Assembly (NCBI GenBank): GCA_958410215.1
Contig: CATYOF010000006.1
Span: forward strand, 48,278-112,277
DNA: 64,000 bases
Direction of reading: 5' to 3'
DNA from: an uncultured Cryptobacterium sp.
GTDB taxonomy: Bacteria; Actinomycetota; Coriobacteriia; Coriobacteriales; Eggerthellaceae
Shown here: positions 1 to 9,700 of the stretch, piece after piece
Layout: each line of letters begins with the position of its first letter
Numbering within the stretch: the first letter of the stretch is position 1
The notes under the pieces: model-generated
What the model saw: only the letters and a program-made list of their open reading frames with translations
Databases searched by the model: none
Told to the model about the DNA's origin: nothing
Program-made: the position numbers and the translations under genes

Positions 1-387
1 ATGTCCCGTTGCAAGATAATCACATTCAAGTTTTCTGCGAAGCGCCTGTAAAGCACCAAATTTCAAATACTTATTGCATTCAATACAGGGGTTAGGGGTT
101 AAACCCGACAAATAAGCCTTACAAAAAGGAACAATTACCTGCTCTGAAAACAAAGAACGATAATCTACTACCACATGATTTATGCCAAGTGTTCTGGCAA
201 CAGCACGAGCATCCTGGGCTTCAGGTGAATAGGCATACAATTCATCTTGAGAGGGGTTTTCAAGCAAAGCATTGTCCGGAATAAGCACCATGGTTACCCC
301 AACCACAGCGTACCCTTGGTTTAGCAATAAACGTGCAGCAACTGAACTGTCCACACCGCCACTCATAGCACACAAAACTCGCTTCAT
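1..387 (-). CDS. mnmA: tRNA-specific 2-thiouridylase MnmA (partial, runs off the left edge)
   Basis: The N-terminal 129 codons of MnmA are present. This ATP-pyrophosphatase installs the 2-thio group on the wobble uridine of Lys, Glu and Gln tRNAs. The protein opens MKRVLCAMSGGVDSSVAA, giving the PP-loop SGGVDS at residues 9-14. It continues to the family signature LTPNPCIECNKYLKFG, whose first cysteine is the usual catalytic nucleophile, and ends in DYLATGH at the window edge. The ATG overlaps the larE stop by one base (TAATG), so the two genes are probably translationally coupled. Identification is firm; the rest of the gene lies outside the window. Confidence 0.95.
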   Translation of the reverse strand, partial: MKRVLCAMSGGVDSSVAARLLLNQGYAVVGVTMVLIPDNALLENPSQDELYAYSPEAQDARAVARTLGINHVVVDYRSLFSEQVIVPFCKAYLSGLTPNPCIECNKYLKFGALQALRRKLECDYLATGH

Positions 388-1205
388 TACTTTTCTCCCA
401 TAAGCGCGGTATTCATGCTTCCGCTTCGAAAACCTTCTAAATCAAGGGTAACGTAGGCAAAGCCCTGGTTTTTTAGGAAGGCAACAACATCAGAACGAAT
501 ATCATCGGATATAAGCAGCTCAAAATCTTGCGGGTTCACTTCGATGCGCGCAAGCTTATCCTGAACACGCAATCGTGCCTGAGAAAAACCACACGAATGA
601 AGCTTCTGTTCACACCTATCTATAAGTGCAAGCAATTCAACATCAAGAGTTGAACCATAAGGAACACGAGTTGCTAAACAGGCATTGGACTGTTTGTTCC
701 AAGTGGATAATCCAAGCTGCTTAGACAGAACACGTATATCTTCTTTAGAAAACCCTGCTTCCAAAAAGGGGCTTACCACTTCAAGTTCTTCCAACGCCTG
801 CAGTCCGGGTCGGTAATCACCCAAATCATCCGTATTCGTGCCATCCGCAATAACAAAAAATCCCTGCTCTTCAGCCTGGGTTTTCATGGCGGTAAACAAC
901 GCCTTTTTACAGAAGTAACAACGTTTAGGATCGTTAGAGCTCACTTCAGGAATAGAGAGCACATCCGGTTGGCATACCACCTGCTTAATGCCAAGTTCTT
1001 TGCAGAAATCACACGCAAGACGAAAATCATCTGCCGAAGTCATAGGGAGTTTCGCACTTACCGCTATAACCTTATCGCCCAGTTCTTCAGCAGCTAATTT
1101 CAGCAGTAAAGTAGAATCTACTCCACCAGAAAACGCAATCGCAAGCATGTTTTGTTTCCTTAAATATGAGCGCAAATACAACTCTTTTTCAGACAAGGAT
1201 GCCAT
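387..1205 (-). CDS. larE: LarE-type ATP-dependent sacrificial sulfur transferase
   Basis: LarE converts the carboxylates of the nickel-pincer cofactor precursor to thiocarboxylates; this cofactor serves lactate racemase and related enzymes. The 272-residue protein has a PP-loop SGGVDS at residues 26-31 and a GTNTDD segment near 122. The conserved NACLATR motif places a cysteine at position 176. It also has a CxxC pair (C96 and C99), so three cysteines are available, the arrangement described for cluster-binding LarE rather than the single-cysteine type that gives up its own sulfur. No larA, larB or larC is in the window. AAAAGGGG precedes the ATG. It is followed directly by mnmA, another PP-loop sulfur enzyme. 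A more general NAD synthase-like role cannot be excluded. Confidence 0.85.
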   Translation of the reverse strand: MASLSEKELYLRSYLRKQNMLAIAFSGGVDSTLLLKLAAEELGDKVIAVSAKLPMTSADDFRLACDFCKELGIKQVVCQPDVLSIPEVSSNDPKRCYFCKKALFTAMKTQAEEQGFFVIADGTNTDDLGDYRPGLQALEELEVVSPFLEAGFSKEDIRVLSKQLGLSTWNKQSNACLATRVPYGSTLDVELLALIDRCEQKLHSCGFSQARLRVQDKLARIEVNPQDFELLISDDIRSDVVAFLKNQGFAYVTLDLEGFRSGSMNTALMGEK

Positions 1206-1376
1206 CTAACCCCTTTTAACAAACTCATATTCAATGATCATCCATTGAACATTTGGTGATTCATAAGTATTGAAAACTAAAACTCTGAATAATTCATCCA
1301 CATTATCAAGCCTGGAAGATATAAAAATGCTTACAATTTAACAACAATTACCACATATCCATAGCAAGGAGAACCT

Positions 1377-1949
1377 ATGGCAACCATCTTATTTGTGAAC
1401 GCTTGCATGCGTGGAAATGATTCTCGCACACTTGAACTCTGTAAAGAATATCTATCCACTAAAACACAGGACGACATCATTGAAGAAGTTGACCTCGACG
1501 CTCTTAAACTGACACCACTTTCGGGCCAAAAAGCTGCCTACCGTATGGAAAAGCAAGCACAAGGCGCATGGGATGACCCCATTTTCAGTCTCGCCAAACA
1601 AATGGAAAAAGCGGACGAAATTCTTATAGGTGCCCCCTATTGGGACTTGTCGTTTCCTGCTGCCTTAAAAACCTACCTTGAATATTGCTGTGTGTGCGAT
1701 ATTACCTTCCACTACACCAAAGAAGGACGCCCAGAAGGCCTTTGTCATTCGAAGAAGCTCACCTATATCACGACTAGTGGTGGATTCATTGGCGATAAAA
1801 ACTATGGGTATGATTACGTGTGTGGTCTTGCCGATATGTTGTCCCTTGGCGAAACCCGTTTTGTAAGTGCCGAAGGGCTAGATATTATCGGCATGGATAT
1901 TGAAGTTCAAATGAATAAGGCACGCGAAGAACTGAAAAAGCTTTCCTAG
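1377..1949 (+). CDS. Flavodoxin-fold NAD(P)H-dependent oxidoreductase (azoreductase/quinone reductase-like)
   Basis: A 190-residue Flavodoxin_2 family protein related to FMN-dependent NADH azoreductases and quinone reductases. The N-terminal strand and phosphate-binding loop read ILFVNACMRGNDSRT (residues 4-18). A GAPYWDLSFPAALKTYLEY segment near 90 is the typical FMN-binding and dimer region, and TYITTSGG near 130 is the second flavin contact. It probably transfers two electrons from NAD(P)H to quinones or other electrophiles in the cytosol. AAGGAG lies six bases before the ATG. The gene is divergent from larE and convergent with a broken transporter gene. Substrate cannot be told from sequence. 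Confidence 0.85.
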   Translation: MATILFVNACMRGNDSRTLELCKEYLSTKTQDDIIEEVDLDALKLTPLSGQKAAYRMEKQAQGAWDDPIFSLAKQMEKADEILIGAPYWDLSFPAALKTYLEYCCVCDITFHYTKEGRPEGLCHSKKLTYITTSGGFIGDKNYGYDYVCGLADMLSLGETRFVSAEGLDIIGMDIEVQMNKAREELKKLS

Positions 1950-2017
1950 TGTATAGATCTGAGGATAGTTTAGAGCTGGTGAATGTTTCTTGCTCTAGTA
2001 TTTGCTTTGCTTTTAAA

Positions 2018-2256
2018 GTCTAATTGAGTAGTGGCTTTATATATCTGGCTTACTTTTATCGAAGAACAATTCTGAGCGTGATTTGAGAATATAAATAGCT
2101 AAGACACGGCCCTAGATGTTCGATCACGAAATGTGGGATGGAAAAATATATTGTCGAATCTTTTCCGCCGTGTCCTTAATTTATATTCGAGAATCACATT
2201 GAGCGAAGCTTGTTCTGAGATAAAAGTAAGACAGACCACATAGAGCCTAGTTAGAC
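2018..2256. repeat. Long imperfect inverted repeat between convergent genes (IR1)
   Basis: Arms of about 93 bases (2018-2110) and 90 bases (2167-2256) flank a 56-base centre. Paired blocks in order from the outside are GTCTAA/TTAGAC, CTTACTTTTATC/GATAAAAGTAAG, GTGATT/AATCAC, GAATATAAAT/ATTTATATTC and ACACGGC/GCCGTGT, with mismatched or slipped bases between. The 1950-2295 interval has no convincing gene. The stem is far longer than a rho-independent terminator. A degenerate miniature inverted-repeat element or a long structured RNA are both possible. Confidence 0.75.
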
Positions 2257-2295
2257 ACGTTATTAGAAAATCGAGCTAAACCGATAACGCAAAGT

Positions 2296-3597
2296 TTATT
2301 CGTAGGTTTGCTCCAGCTTCTTGCCTTTAACGATGGTATATAAACCCAAAACAAAGGTTAATGCAAGCAAGGATAATGCCATTATCCATTCTGCTTCCCA
2401 ACTGATTTCAGCTACGGCAGCAAATAACGTTGCAGCCCCCGCACCAGCTAAATTAACCACAATGGCAACACGCGAATAAATAAGGGTATAATCTCGCGGA
2501 CCCGCAATTGCACGCGTAAAGGATGCCCCAAGTGCATCTACTGCAGCATACAATACGCCACACAGCAATCCACCCGCATAAATAAACAATGAAGACACTG
2601 GTGCGCCAAACCACATGCAAAGAATACTCAACGCGCCGCACACACAAGGAATGCAAAGTGCCACAAGCAAGCTTTTGTCAGATACCGCCCCTAGAAGCAC
2701 CTTACTTAAAGCGGATAACGCCATAATACAAGCAGCCACTGCAGAAGCGAGTAAAACTGCTCCTTCAGGAGTAATACCCGCAACCCCTAAATCGCCTAAA
2801 TGATAGATATAGGTAGCAAACAAATTACCCACCACAGTCATAGCATTAAATATACCCATGGTAATCATAAGAGTATAGAAAACGGGAGTTCTAAACATAA
2901 CCCGCGCAGGTACACCCCATTGTTTTCCTTTAGATGTTACGTTAGTGTCTGATGAATTGTTAGCAGAGACATCGGTAGAACCATAAGGGAGCAAGCCCAC
3001 TTCAGAAGGATAACTGCGAATAAGAACTACCGATGCAACCAATCCTGTTAGTAAAACTATGGCAGCAAAAATAAGGTAGGCCACACGCCAGTTAGCAAAA
3101 GAAAAAACTAGGCCACCCACCATGCTCCAGAGCGCACCACCCACTCCAGACATAGAAAATCATAATCCGATAAAGAACCCTGTCCGTTTAGTGAACCAAC
3201 GATTAACCAGTGTCGGTACCGCTAAAAACATAAGAGCAACAATACCAAAACCTATAAGAACGCCTGAAATATAAAACTGCCACACATAAGACCAGATTGC
3301 ACAAAGAGCCATACCAAAAGCAACAAGACACACAGAGGCAGAAAGGACGATACGGAGGTCAAATCGCTCCATTAAATTACCAGCAATTGGGGAAACCAAC
3401 GCACCAATTAAATATACCAACGTAATATACAACGTAAACTGACTGGTACTTACACCTAAGCTTGAGGATACAGGAACAACAAAGATTGACCAGGTGTTAT
3501 ACACTAAAGCACATGGCCCCAAACAGACCAGAATTCCAGCAGCAATAACCATACCATGGCGTATTGAAAAAGGTGCACCTGCTTTGCGCTCAGTCAT
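2296..3597 (-). pseudogene. MFS transporter interrupted by an in-frame TGA
   Basis: This is one 12-helix major facilitator gene of the oxalate/formate antiporter-like type, about 433 codons. A TGA at 3160-3162 splits it after GFFIGL. The same frame continues immediately as FSMSGVGGALWS and stays open to 2296, so a single base change (for example GGA, CGA or TGG to TGA) explains the break. The upstream part (145 residues) holds the first helices, including VSPIAGNLMERFDLR, an MFS loop 2-3 motif. The downstream part (285 residues) holds the rest. AAGGGGG precedes the ATG at 3597. TGA is used as an ordinary stop elsewhere here, as in the kinase gene ending at 29355. It is inactive unless the stop is read through. 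Confidence 0.85.
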
Positions 3598-3735
3598 ATG
3601 TCCCCCTTAACCCCAAAACAGAATCAGGGTAGCATGAAACCACCTAACCAAAAAGACTGAGCAAAGGCCTAGTAGAAGAAAACAATTACATTCAGCAAGG
3701 TATATCTTTTGTCGATTATCAATTAACCTGGCAAA

Positions 3736-4611
3736 TTAAGAAGATGAGTGCACCAGTTCATAGGCATCATTACGCGACAAGCCATATTCTTTTTGCACCA
3801 TACGAACTATATCTTTTTTTGAAAAACTACCATCTTGAAGAAGTACCTTTACACGCTCTTGGGAAGACTGCAATGCTTCATTCTTGGTTGCTCGTGCTTC
3901 ATCAGCACCAGGAGCATCAATTACGATAGCGATTTCTCCTTTAATACCTTCATGTTGAGCACGATCTTCGAAAATATGCAGAACTTCATCAACGCTACCT
4001 CTTACCACCTCTTCATGAAGCTTTGTAAGTTCACGACATACCGCAACCCGTCGATACGGCATTACTTCAGCAAGAGTTTGTAAAGTTGATACCAAACGCA
4101 AAGGGCTTTCATAAAAAACCAGCACCGCATCAAGCACTTTAAGTTGGTCTAAAAGTCGCACGCGTTCCCCTGTTTTACGAGGGAAAAAGGCACCAAAATA
4201 GAAAGACTGAGCGGAAAAGCCACTTGCAACATAGGCGGAAGTAACAGCTGTTGGGCCCGGTAATACCTCCACCACAGCACCCGCATTCAAAGCCGCATCG
4301 ACTAAACGTTGACCTGGATCAGAAACGCCAGGCATTCCCGCGTCGGATGCATATGCAATTACTTCACCAGCTAAAACACGCTGTGCAATTCGGTCTGCTT
4401 TTACAGAAACACTAGCTTCATCCAAGCGCTCAAGCGGTTTACGTACTCCCAGAATACTAAGCAGCTTTCCTGTTACCCGCGTATCTTCGCAGCAAACCAC
4501 ATCGCATTTGGAAAATGCCTCGATGGTACGTTTAGTAATATCCCCTAAATTCCCTAAAGGAGTGGGACACACCACAAGCTTTCCTTCATGCGATAAAGAT
4601 TTGCTGCACAT
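3736..4611 (-). CDS. rsmI: 16S rRNA (cytidine1402-2'-O)-methyltransferase RsmI
   Basis: A 291-residue SAM-dependent methyltransferase that 2'-O-methylates C1402 in the 16S rRNA decoding centre. It has the tetrapyrrole-methylase fold. The N-terminus VVCPTPLGNLGDITKRTIEAF and the CCEDTRVTGKLLSILG block are RsmI signatures; YASDAGMPGVSDPGQRLV and EVLPGPTAVTSAYVASGF form the SAM site. The C-terminal tail (about 235-291) is the small helical extension of the family. Length is normal. GGAG lies 11 bases upstream of the ATG. It is followed at a distance by the broken MFS gene and preceded by ridA on the same strand. Confidence 0.95.
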   Translation of the reverse strand: MCSKSLSHEGKLVVCPTPLGNLGDITKRTIEAFSKCDVVCCEDTRVTGKLLSILGVRKPLERLDEASVSVKADRIAQRVLAGEVIAYASDAGMPGVSDPGQRLVDAALNAGAVVEVLPGPTAVTSAYVASGFSAQSFYFGAFFPRKTGERVRLLDQLKVLDAVLVFYESPLRLVSTLQTLAEVMPYRRVAVCRELTKLHEEVVRGSVDEVLHIFEDRAQHEGIKGEIAIVIDAPGADEARATKNEALQSSQERVKVLLQDGSFSKKDIVRMVQKEYGLSRNDAYELVHSSS

Positions 4612-4745
4612 AATACCTTTGTCTCCATAATGGTGGTGGGATTCACATAAATCATCACCATAACAAATTTATTAAGACGTTAATAATAACCTAGATTCCA
4701 GTGGTGATTCCTCGGGCAACTAAATGATTGAAAGTTCTTAGTAAC

Positions 4746-5126
4746 TTACGCCTCAACTGCCGCAATTACTTCTACCTCAATAAGCGCGCCCTTAGGCAAT
4801 GCCGCTACCCCTACCGCAGAACGAGCAGGCAAATGATCTCCAAAAGACTGCGCATAAATGTTATTAAACGCAGCGAAATCAGCAATATCATCCAAGAAAC
4901 AGGTAGTTTTAACCACATGGTCAAAGTCGGTACCGGCTGCTTCCAGAAGTGCCGCCACATTTTTCATTACCTGAGTTGCCTGTTCTTCAATAGTAGAACC
5001 TACTATTTCACCCGTTTCAGGATTGAGGGCAATCTGACCTGACGCAAACAACAAGCCATTAACTACCACTCCTTGAGAGTAAGGTCCAATTGCTGCAGGT
5101 GCTTTTTCAGTGCTAATAGAATGCAT
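4746..5126 (-). CDS. ridA: RidA family reactive enamine/imine deaminase
   Basis: A 126-residue member of the YjgF/YER057c/UK114 family. RidA hydrolyses reactive 2-aminoacrylate and 2-iminobutyrate, released by PLP dehydratases such as threonine ammonia-lyase, to harmless 2-oxo acids. The motifs are complete: IGPYSQGV near the N-terminus, FASGQIALNPETGEIV, and the PARSAVGVAALPKGALIEVE block with the catalytic arginine. It is trimeric in known members. The gene is divergent from the threonine dehydratase gene across only 104 bases, which supports the detoxification role. A GGAAG sequence sits six bases before the ATG. Confidence 0.93.
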   Translation of the reverse strand: MHSISTEKAPAAIGPYSQGVVVNGLLFASGQIALNPETGEIVGSTIEEQATQVMKNVAALLEAAGTDFDHVVKTTCFLDDIADFAAFNNIYAQSFGDHLPARSAVGVAALPKGALIEVEVIAAVEA

Positions 5127-5230
5127 TCTTCTTCCTTTTCACGAATTGGTAATATAAGTAGTGATAACGTATCGCTGTTAAGAGAATATTTCATAACAGA
5201 CTATTCACACTATAAGAGTAAAGGACATCA

Positions 5231-6442
5231 ATGTTAACGCTCGCTACATTTGAAGAAGCCGCAAAAAAAGTTAAAGAAGTAACACAAGAAACCAAGCTTA
5301 TTTACAGCCATCATTTCAGTAAAGAAACAGGTAATGAAGTTTACCTTAAACCTGAAAACATGCAGCGTACAGGAGCTTACAAAGTACGTGGCGCGTATTA
5401 CAAAATCAGTACGCTGACTGACGAAGAACGCTCGCATGGTTTAATCACTGCTTCAGCAGGTAACCACGCCCAAGGCGTTGCCTATGCAGCTCGTAAATAT
5501 GGCGTTCCTGCCACCATTGTTATGCCTACCACTACCCCACTCATTAAAGTGGAACGCACCAAGGAACAGGGTGCAGAAGTGGTACTAGCAGGCGATGTAT
5601 ATGATGAAGCTTATGAACACGCCTTAAAACTTGCTGAAGAGCGTTCGTTGACCTTTATTCATCCTTTTAACGACCCCATTCTTGCAGCTGGTCAAGGATC
5701 CATCGCGATGGAAATTGTCCAAGAATTGCCCTTAGTAGACATCATCTTGGTTCCTATTGGAGGTGGCGGATTAGCCACGGGTGTTTCAACCTTAGCTAAG
5801 ATGCTTAATCCTCGAATTAGCGTTATTGGCGTTGAACCAGCAGGTGCTGCTTGTATGAAAGCCTCTCTTGAAGCAGGACACGTAGTAAAACTTCCTAGCG
5901 TCAATACCATTGCCGACGGTACTGCCGTACTTGAACCAGGTGATCAAATTTTCCCTTACATCCAAGAAAATATCGACGACATTATTACGGTAGAAGACGA
6001 TGAACTTATTGTTGCGTTCTTAGACATGGTAGAAAGCCATAAGATGATCGTTGAAAATTCTGGTCTTCTTACCGTTGCTGCCTTAAAACACCTTGACGTA
6101 AAAGGTAAGAAAATTGTTTCAATTCTTTCGGGCGGCAATATGGACGTTATTACCATGTCTTCCGTGGTTCAACATGGCTTAATTCAGCGCGACCGAATCT
6201 TCACCGTATCGGTACTGTTGCCCGACCGCCCCGGCGAATTAGTTCGTGTTGCTCAGACGATTGCTGACTGCAACGGCAATGTAGTGCGCCTTGACCACAA
6301 CCAGTTTGTTACCGCTAATCGCAATGCTGCGGTGGAATTGCGCGTTACCATTGAAGCATTCGGAACCGATCATAAAAACAAGATTGTTCACGCGTTGGAA
6401 GAAAAAGGCTTCCGCCCTAAGCTTATTCAAGTTCACCTGTAA
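5231..6442 (+). CDS. ilvA: Threonine ammonia-lyase with C-terminal ACT domain
   Basis: A 403-residue PLP fold-type II threonine dehydratase converting L-threonine to 2-oxobutyrate and ammonia. The PLP lysine is K51 in RTGAYKVRGAYYK. SAGNHAQGVAYAA (about 76-88) contacts the cofactor, and the glycine-rich phosphate loop PIGGGGLATGV lies near 175. The C-terminal ACT domain (about 325-403, FTVSVLLPDRPGELVRVAQ) resembles the short single-ACT class rather than the longer IlvA of enterics. Feedback by amino acids is likely but the effector is unknown. It could be catabolic (tdcB-like) or biosynthetic; no other ilv genes are nearby. RBS AAAGGA precedes the ATG. It is divergent from ridA, which removes its enamine product. 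Confidence 0.92.
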   Translation: MLTLATFEEAAKKVKEVTQETKLIYSHHFSKETGNEVYLKPENMQRTGAYKVRGAYYKISTLTDEERSHGLITASAGNHAQGVAYAARKYGVPATIVMPTTTPLIKVERTKEQGAEVVLAGDVYDEAYEHALKLAEERSLTFIHPFNDPILAAGQGSIAMEIVQELPLVDIILVPIGGGGLATGVSTLAKMLNPRISVIGVEPAGAACMKASLEAGHVVKLPSVNTIADGTAVLEPGDQIFPYIQENIDDIITVEDDELIVAFLDMVESHKMIVENSGLLTVAALKHLDVKGKKIVSILSGGNMDVITMSSVVQHGLIQRDRIFTVSVLLPDRPGELVRVAQTIADCNGNVVRLDHNQFVTANRNAAVELRVTIEAFGTDHKNKIVHALEEKGFRPKLIQVHL

Positions 6443-6466
6443 GCATTTCTTCATAGGAACTAGCAA

Positions 6467-6506
6467 AACTCCCTTAGACACCTTTTGTACTTAAGGGAGT
6501 TTTTGT
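6467..6506 (+). terminator. Rho-independent terminator after ilvA
   Basis: AACTCCCTTA (6467-6476) pairs perfectly with TAAGGGAGTT (6492-6501) over a 15-base loop and is followed by TTTTG. It lies 25 bases after the ilvA stop. Confidence 0.9.
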
Positions 6507-6605
6507 TTGAACTTGCTTTATTTAGATATATTTACGTTTGAGCTTGTTGTATGTTTCGTATCACTTACTCAGCCTATTACAAACGTAAAGCATTTTCAGC
6601 AGTAA

Positions 6606-6745
6606 AGCTCTTCCCATATATTGCAAAGCGCGAACTCGACGCTTCAAAACTTTTATTCAAAAGCGAAGCGGCGCAGTCCGACGCATAGGATGCGAAGCAT
6701 CCGATAGAAAGACGGGTGAGCGAAATGCACTATATAGCAAGAGCT
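6606..6745. repeat. Structured dispersed repeat, family 1 copy A
   Basis: A 140-base palindromic element between the convergent ilvA and activase genes. The outer stem pairs AGCTCTT with AAGAGCT, then ATATA with TATAT and GCA with TGC. Inside are a stem-loop CGACGCTTC/GAAGCGGCG around 6637-6672, the block GCGCAGTCCGACGCATAGG, a perfect hairpin GGATGC-GAA-GCATCC, and CGATAG followed by ACGGGTG. The inverse strand of 61887-62021 carries the same core with a different outer stem that still pairs. The remainder of 6507-6761 shows no gene. Confidence 0.8.
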
Positions 6746-6761
6746 CACCCTACAAAGAAAT

Positions 6762-9700
6762 TTAGACGTTCTTTTGCTCCACTTCATCTTCCGTGCTAAA
6801 TACATCTACCCCATCGGCAGCCTGAGAACGCGTAGGCATTTCATGAGGCTGACGCTGCGCTAAATCTTCTTCCAAGTTAGCCTTAGCTACTGAAATCATG
6901 AGCTTAATACGATTCAGCTGATTTACTTCAGAAGCGCCAGGATCATAGTCGACCGCAACAATATTGGTTCCCTTGTAACGGCGACGCAATTCCTTAATTA
7001 CCGCTTTACCTACTACGTGATTAGGCAAGCAAGCAAAAGGCTGAGCACACACAATATTAGGAGCACCACTACGAATGAGTTCAACCATTTCTGCCGTTAA
7101 CAACCAACCTTCACCCATTGAGTTGCAAAGGGAAAGAATTTCTTCAGCATAACTTGCCAAGGTAAAGATGTCCGTTGGTGGCTCAAAGCGATTCGACTGT
7201 GCCAAAGCATCATTCATAGGTTTACGGAGCTTCGCAATAGCCTTCAGTGCCGCACGAGCACCCGTAGCGCCCTTCTTCGACTTACCAACACCTTCCTGCT
7301 GGAAGATAGATCCCGCAATACCGAACAGGAAGAAGTCAACCAGGCCAGGAACAACCGCTTCACAACCTTCAGCTTCAATAACATCAACTACCTGGTTGTT
7401 GGCCGTAGGATGGAACTTAACAAGAATTTCACCTACTACGCCAACACGCGGCTTGGTTCCTTCACCTTGCAAAGGCAAATTATCGAAGTCATCAACAATG
7501 GCACGAACCGTTTTCTTATAGCGACCAAATTTTTCGCCCTCATAAACTTGCTGCTTACATTTTGCCATCCAATAGTCAAACAAATTCTGGGCAGCATTAG
7601 GTTCTATTTCATAGGGACGCGTACGATAAAGGCACTGCATAAGCAAATCACCATAAAACAAGGCAAACACAGCGTTATACAACATTGTCGCTGAAAGCTT
7701 AAAGCCAGGATTTGATTCATCCAGTTTCTTGAAAGCTAACGAAATAACCGGAATATGTCCGAGTCCTGCAGCCTTCAAAGCCTTACGAATAAGCGAAATA
7801 TAATTGGTTGCACGGCAGCCGCCACCAGTTTGCGTAATGATAACCGCAAGCTTGTCAGTATCATAGCGACCCGACGTAACCGCTTCCATAATTTGGCCTG
7901 TAACCAGAATAGATGGATAGCAAATATCGTTGTTAACGTATTTCAAGCCCGCATCAACTGCACCGTGATCAACCGCTGGAAGCAATTCCATGTTATAGCC
8001 ATTAGCGTTAAAGATAGGTAGCAACAAATCAAAATGGATTGGCGCCATCTGGGGACACAAAATGGTATAACCCGCTTCTTTCATTTCCTTAGTAAATTGC
8101 ACCTTAGGAAATGCAGTGGATTCAGCCTTAAGGGCATGGTTACCCTTGAGTGCTTCTGCAAGAGCTGCTTCTTCATCTTCGGTCATAATACGACGATCTT
8201 GCTGAACCTCTTCGGCACTTTCACGAGCAATTTCTGCTGCAATAACAGCACCCGCTTCCGCCTCACGCTTACCAGTTTTCGCTTCAATAACTGCTTCGCG
8301 AGCCCGCACATCAGCTTCTAATTGATCACCATCAATACCACACACTGGGCAACCACCCTGTGTAGCCTGCTGTTCAGCGCGTTCTTCAGCCTGATCCTTT
8401 AAAGCAGCCAAAAGCGAACGAACACGAATGCGCGCAGCACCCAAATTGGATACTTCGTCAATCTTTAAAACGGTATATATCTTGCCAGAACCCTCTAAGA
8501 TTTCCTGAACCTGATCAGTGGTAATAGCATCCAAACCGCAACCGAAGCTATTCAGCTGAATCAAATCCAAATCATCACGCTGTGTTACCACCTTAGCTGC
8601 GCGATACAGACGCGTGTGATACATCCACTGATCAACCGCACGCAAAGGACGTTCAACCTGACCCATATGAGCAACGGAATCTTCCGTAAATACCGCCAAT
8701 CCAAAGCTGGTCAACAATTCAGGAATGGCATGATTGATTTCTGGGTCACCATGATAGGGGCGACCAGCAAGCACAATACCATGAACACCATGCTCTTCAA
8801 TCCATTCAAGGGTTTCCATACCCTTTTGATGAATGTCTTCATGAACCTGCTCGTCTTCAGCCCATGCCGCATCCACTGCTTCAGAAATTTCATCCTTAGT
8901 AGGCAAAGGACCCATACCCATAAGTTCTGGATGCTTTTCAACCAGTTCCACATACAAACGCTCTTTCAGTTTGTCCTTCAAGTGATAAGGAACAAACGGA
9001 TTTAAGAACTGGATATCGGTTTCGTTAAGCGCATCAACATTGAGCTTCAATGCCTCTGAATAGCTCATAACAATGGGACAATTAAAGTGATTACCAGCAG
9101 TTTCGTCCTCTTGACGTTCATACTTTGCGCAAGGCATCCAGATAAAGTCTATGTCCTTATCAAGCAGGTTCATAATGTGACCATGCGAAAGCTTTGCAGG
9201 ATAGCACACGCTTTCCGATGGCATAGATTCAATACCTGCCTCATAGGTTTTCTTTGTTGAAGGATCAGAAAGTACTACACGGAAACCAAGCTTGGTAAAG
9301 AAGGTAAACCAGAAGGGGTAATTTTCGTACATATTAAGTGCACGAGGAATACCCACGCTCGCACGTGTTGCTTCTTCTTTAGAAAGCGGCGTGTAATGAT
9401 CGAACATACGCTTCGTTTTGTAATCAAACAAGTTAGGAACTTTTGCAGCTTCCTGAGCAAGGCCTGCGCCTTTTTCGCAACGATTGCCCGTAATAAAACG
9501 ACGATGCTTACCCGTTGCTTCATCAACCCCGAAATCATTAATGGTGAGCAAGCAATGGTTAGAACATGCTTTACAACGAATATTGCGATGGGTTGGCTCA
9601 AGTGCTTCCAGTGCCTCTAAAGTAAGCATAGTAGTTTGAGCAGGAACACCAGTACGCGCTTCTGCTTCATGAGCACGATCGCGTGCCAACAGCGCAGCTC

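Noticed and set aside
988..1209. Many open frames antisense to larE, the giant activase, ligA, glmS and other genes
   Set aside because: They lie opposite well-identified genes, lack ribosome binding sites and show no family motifs.
3160..3162. The in-frame TGA in the MFS gene as a selenocysteine or recoded codon
   Set aside because: MFS transporters are not selenoproteins, no SECIS-like hairpin is obvious after the TGA, and TGA ends other genes here (for example at 29355).
6661..6690. Repeat copy A as a coding end (SEAAQSDA then stop)
   Set aside because: The same frame in copy B hits TGA two codons earlier and the changes are not codon-like; the pairing explains the conservation better.
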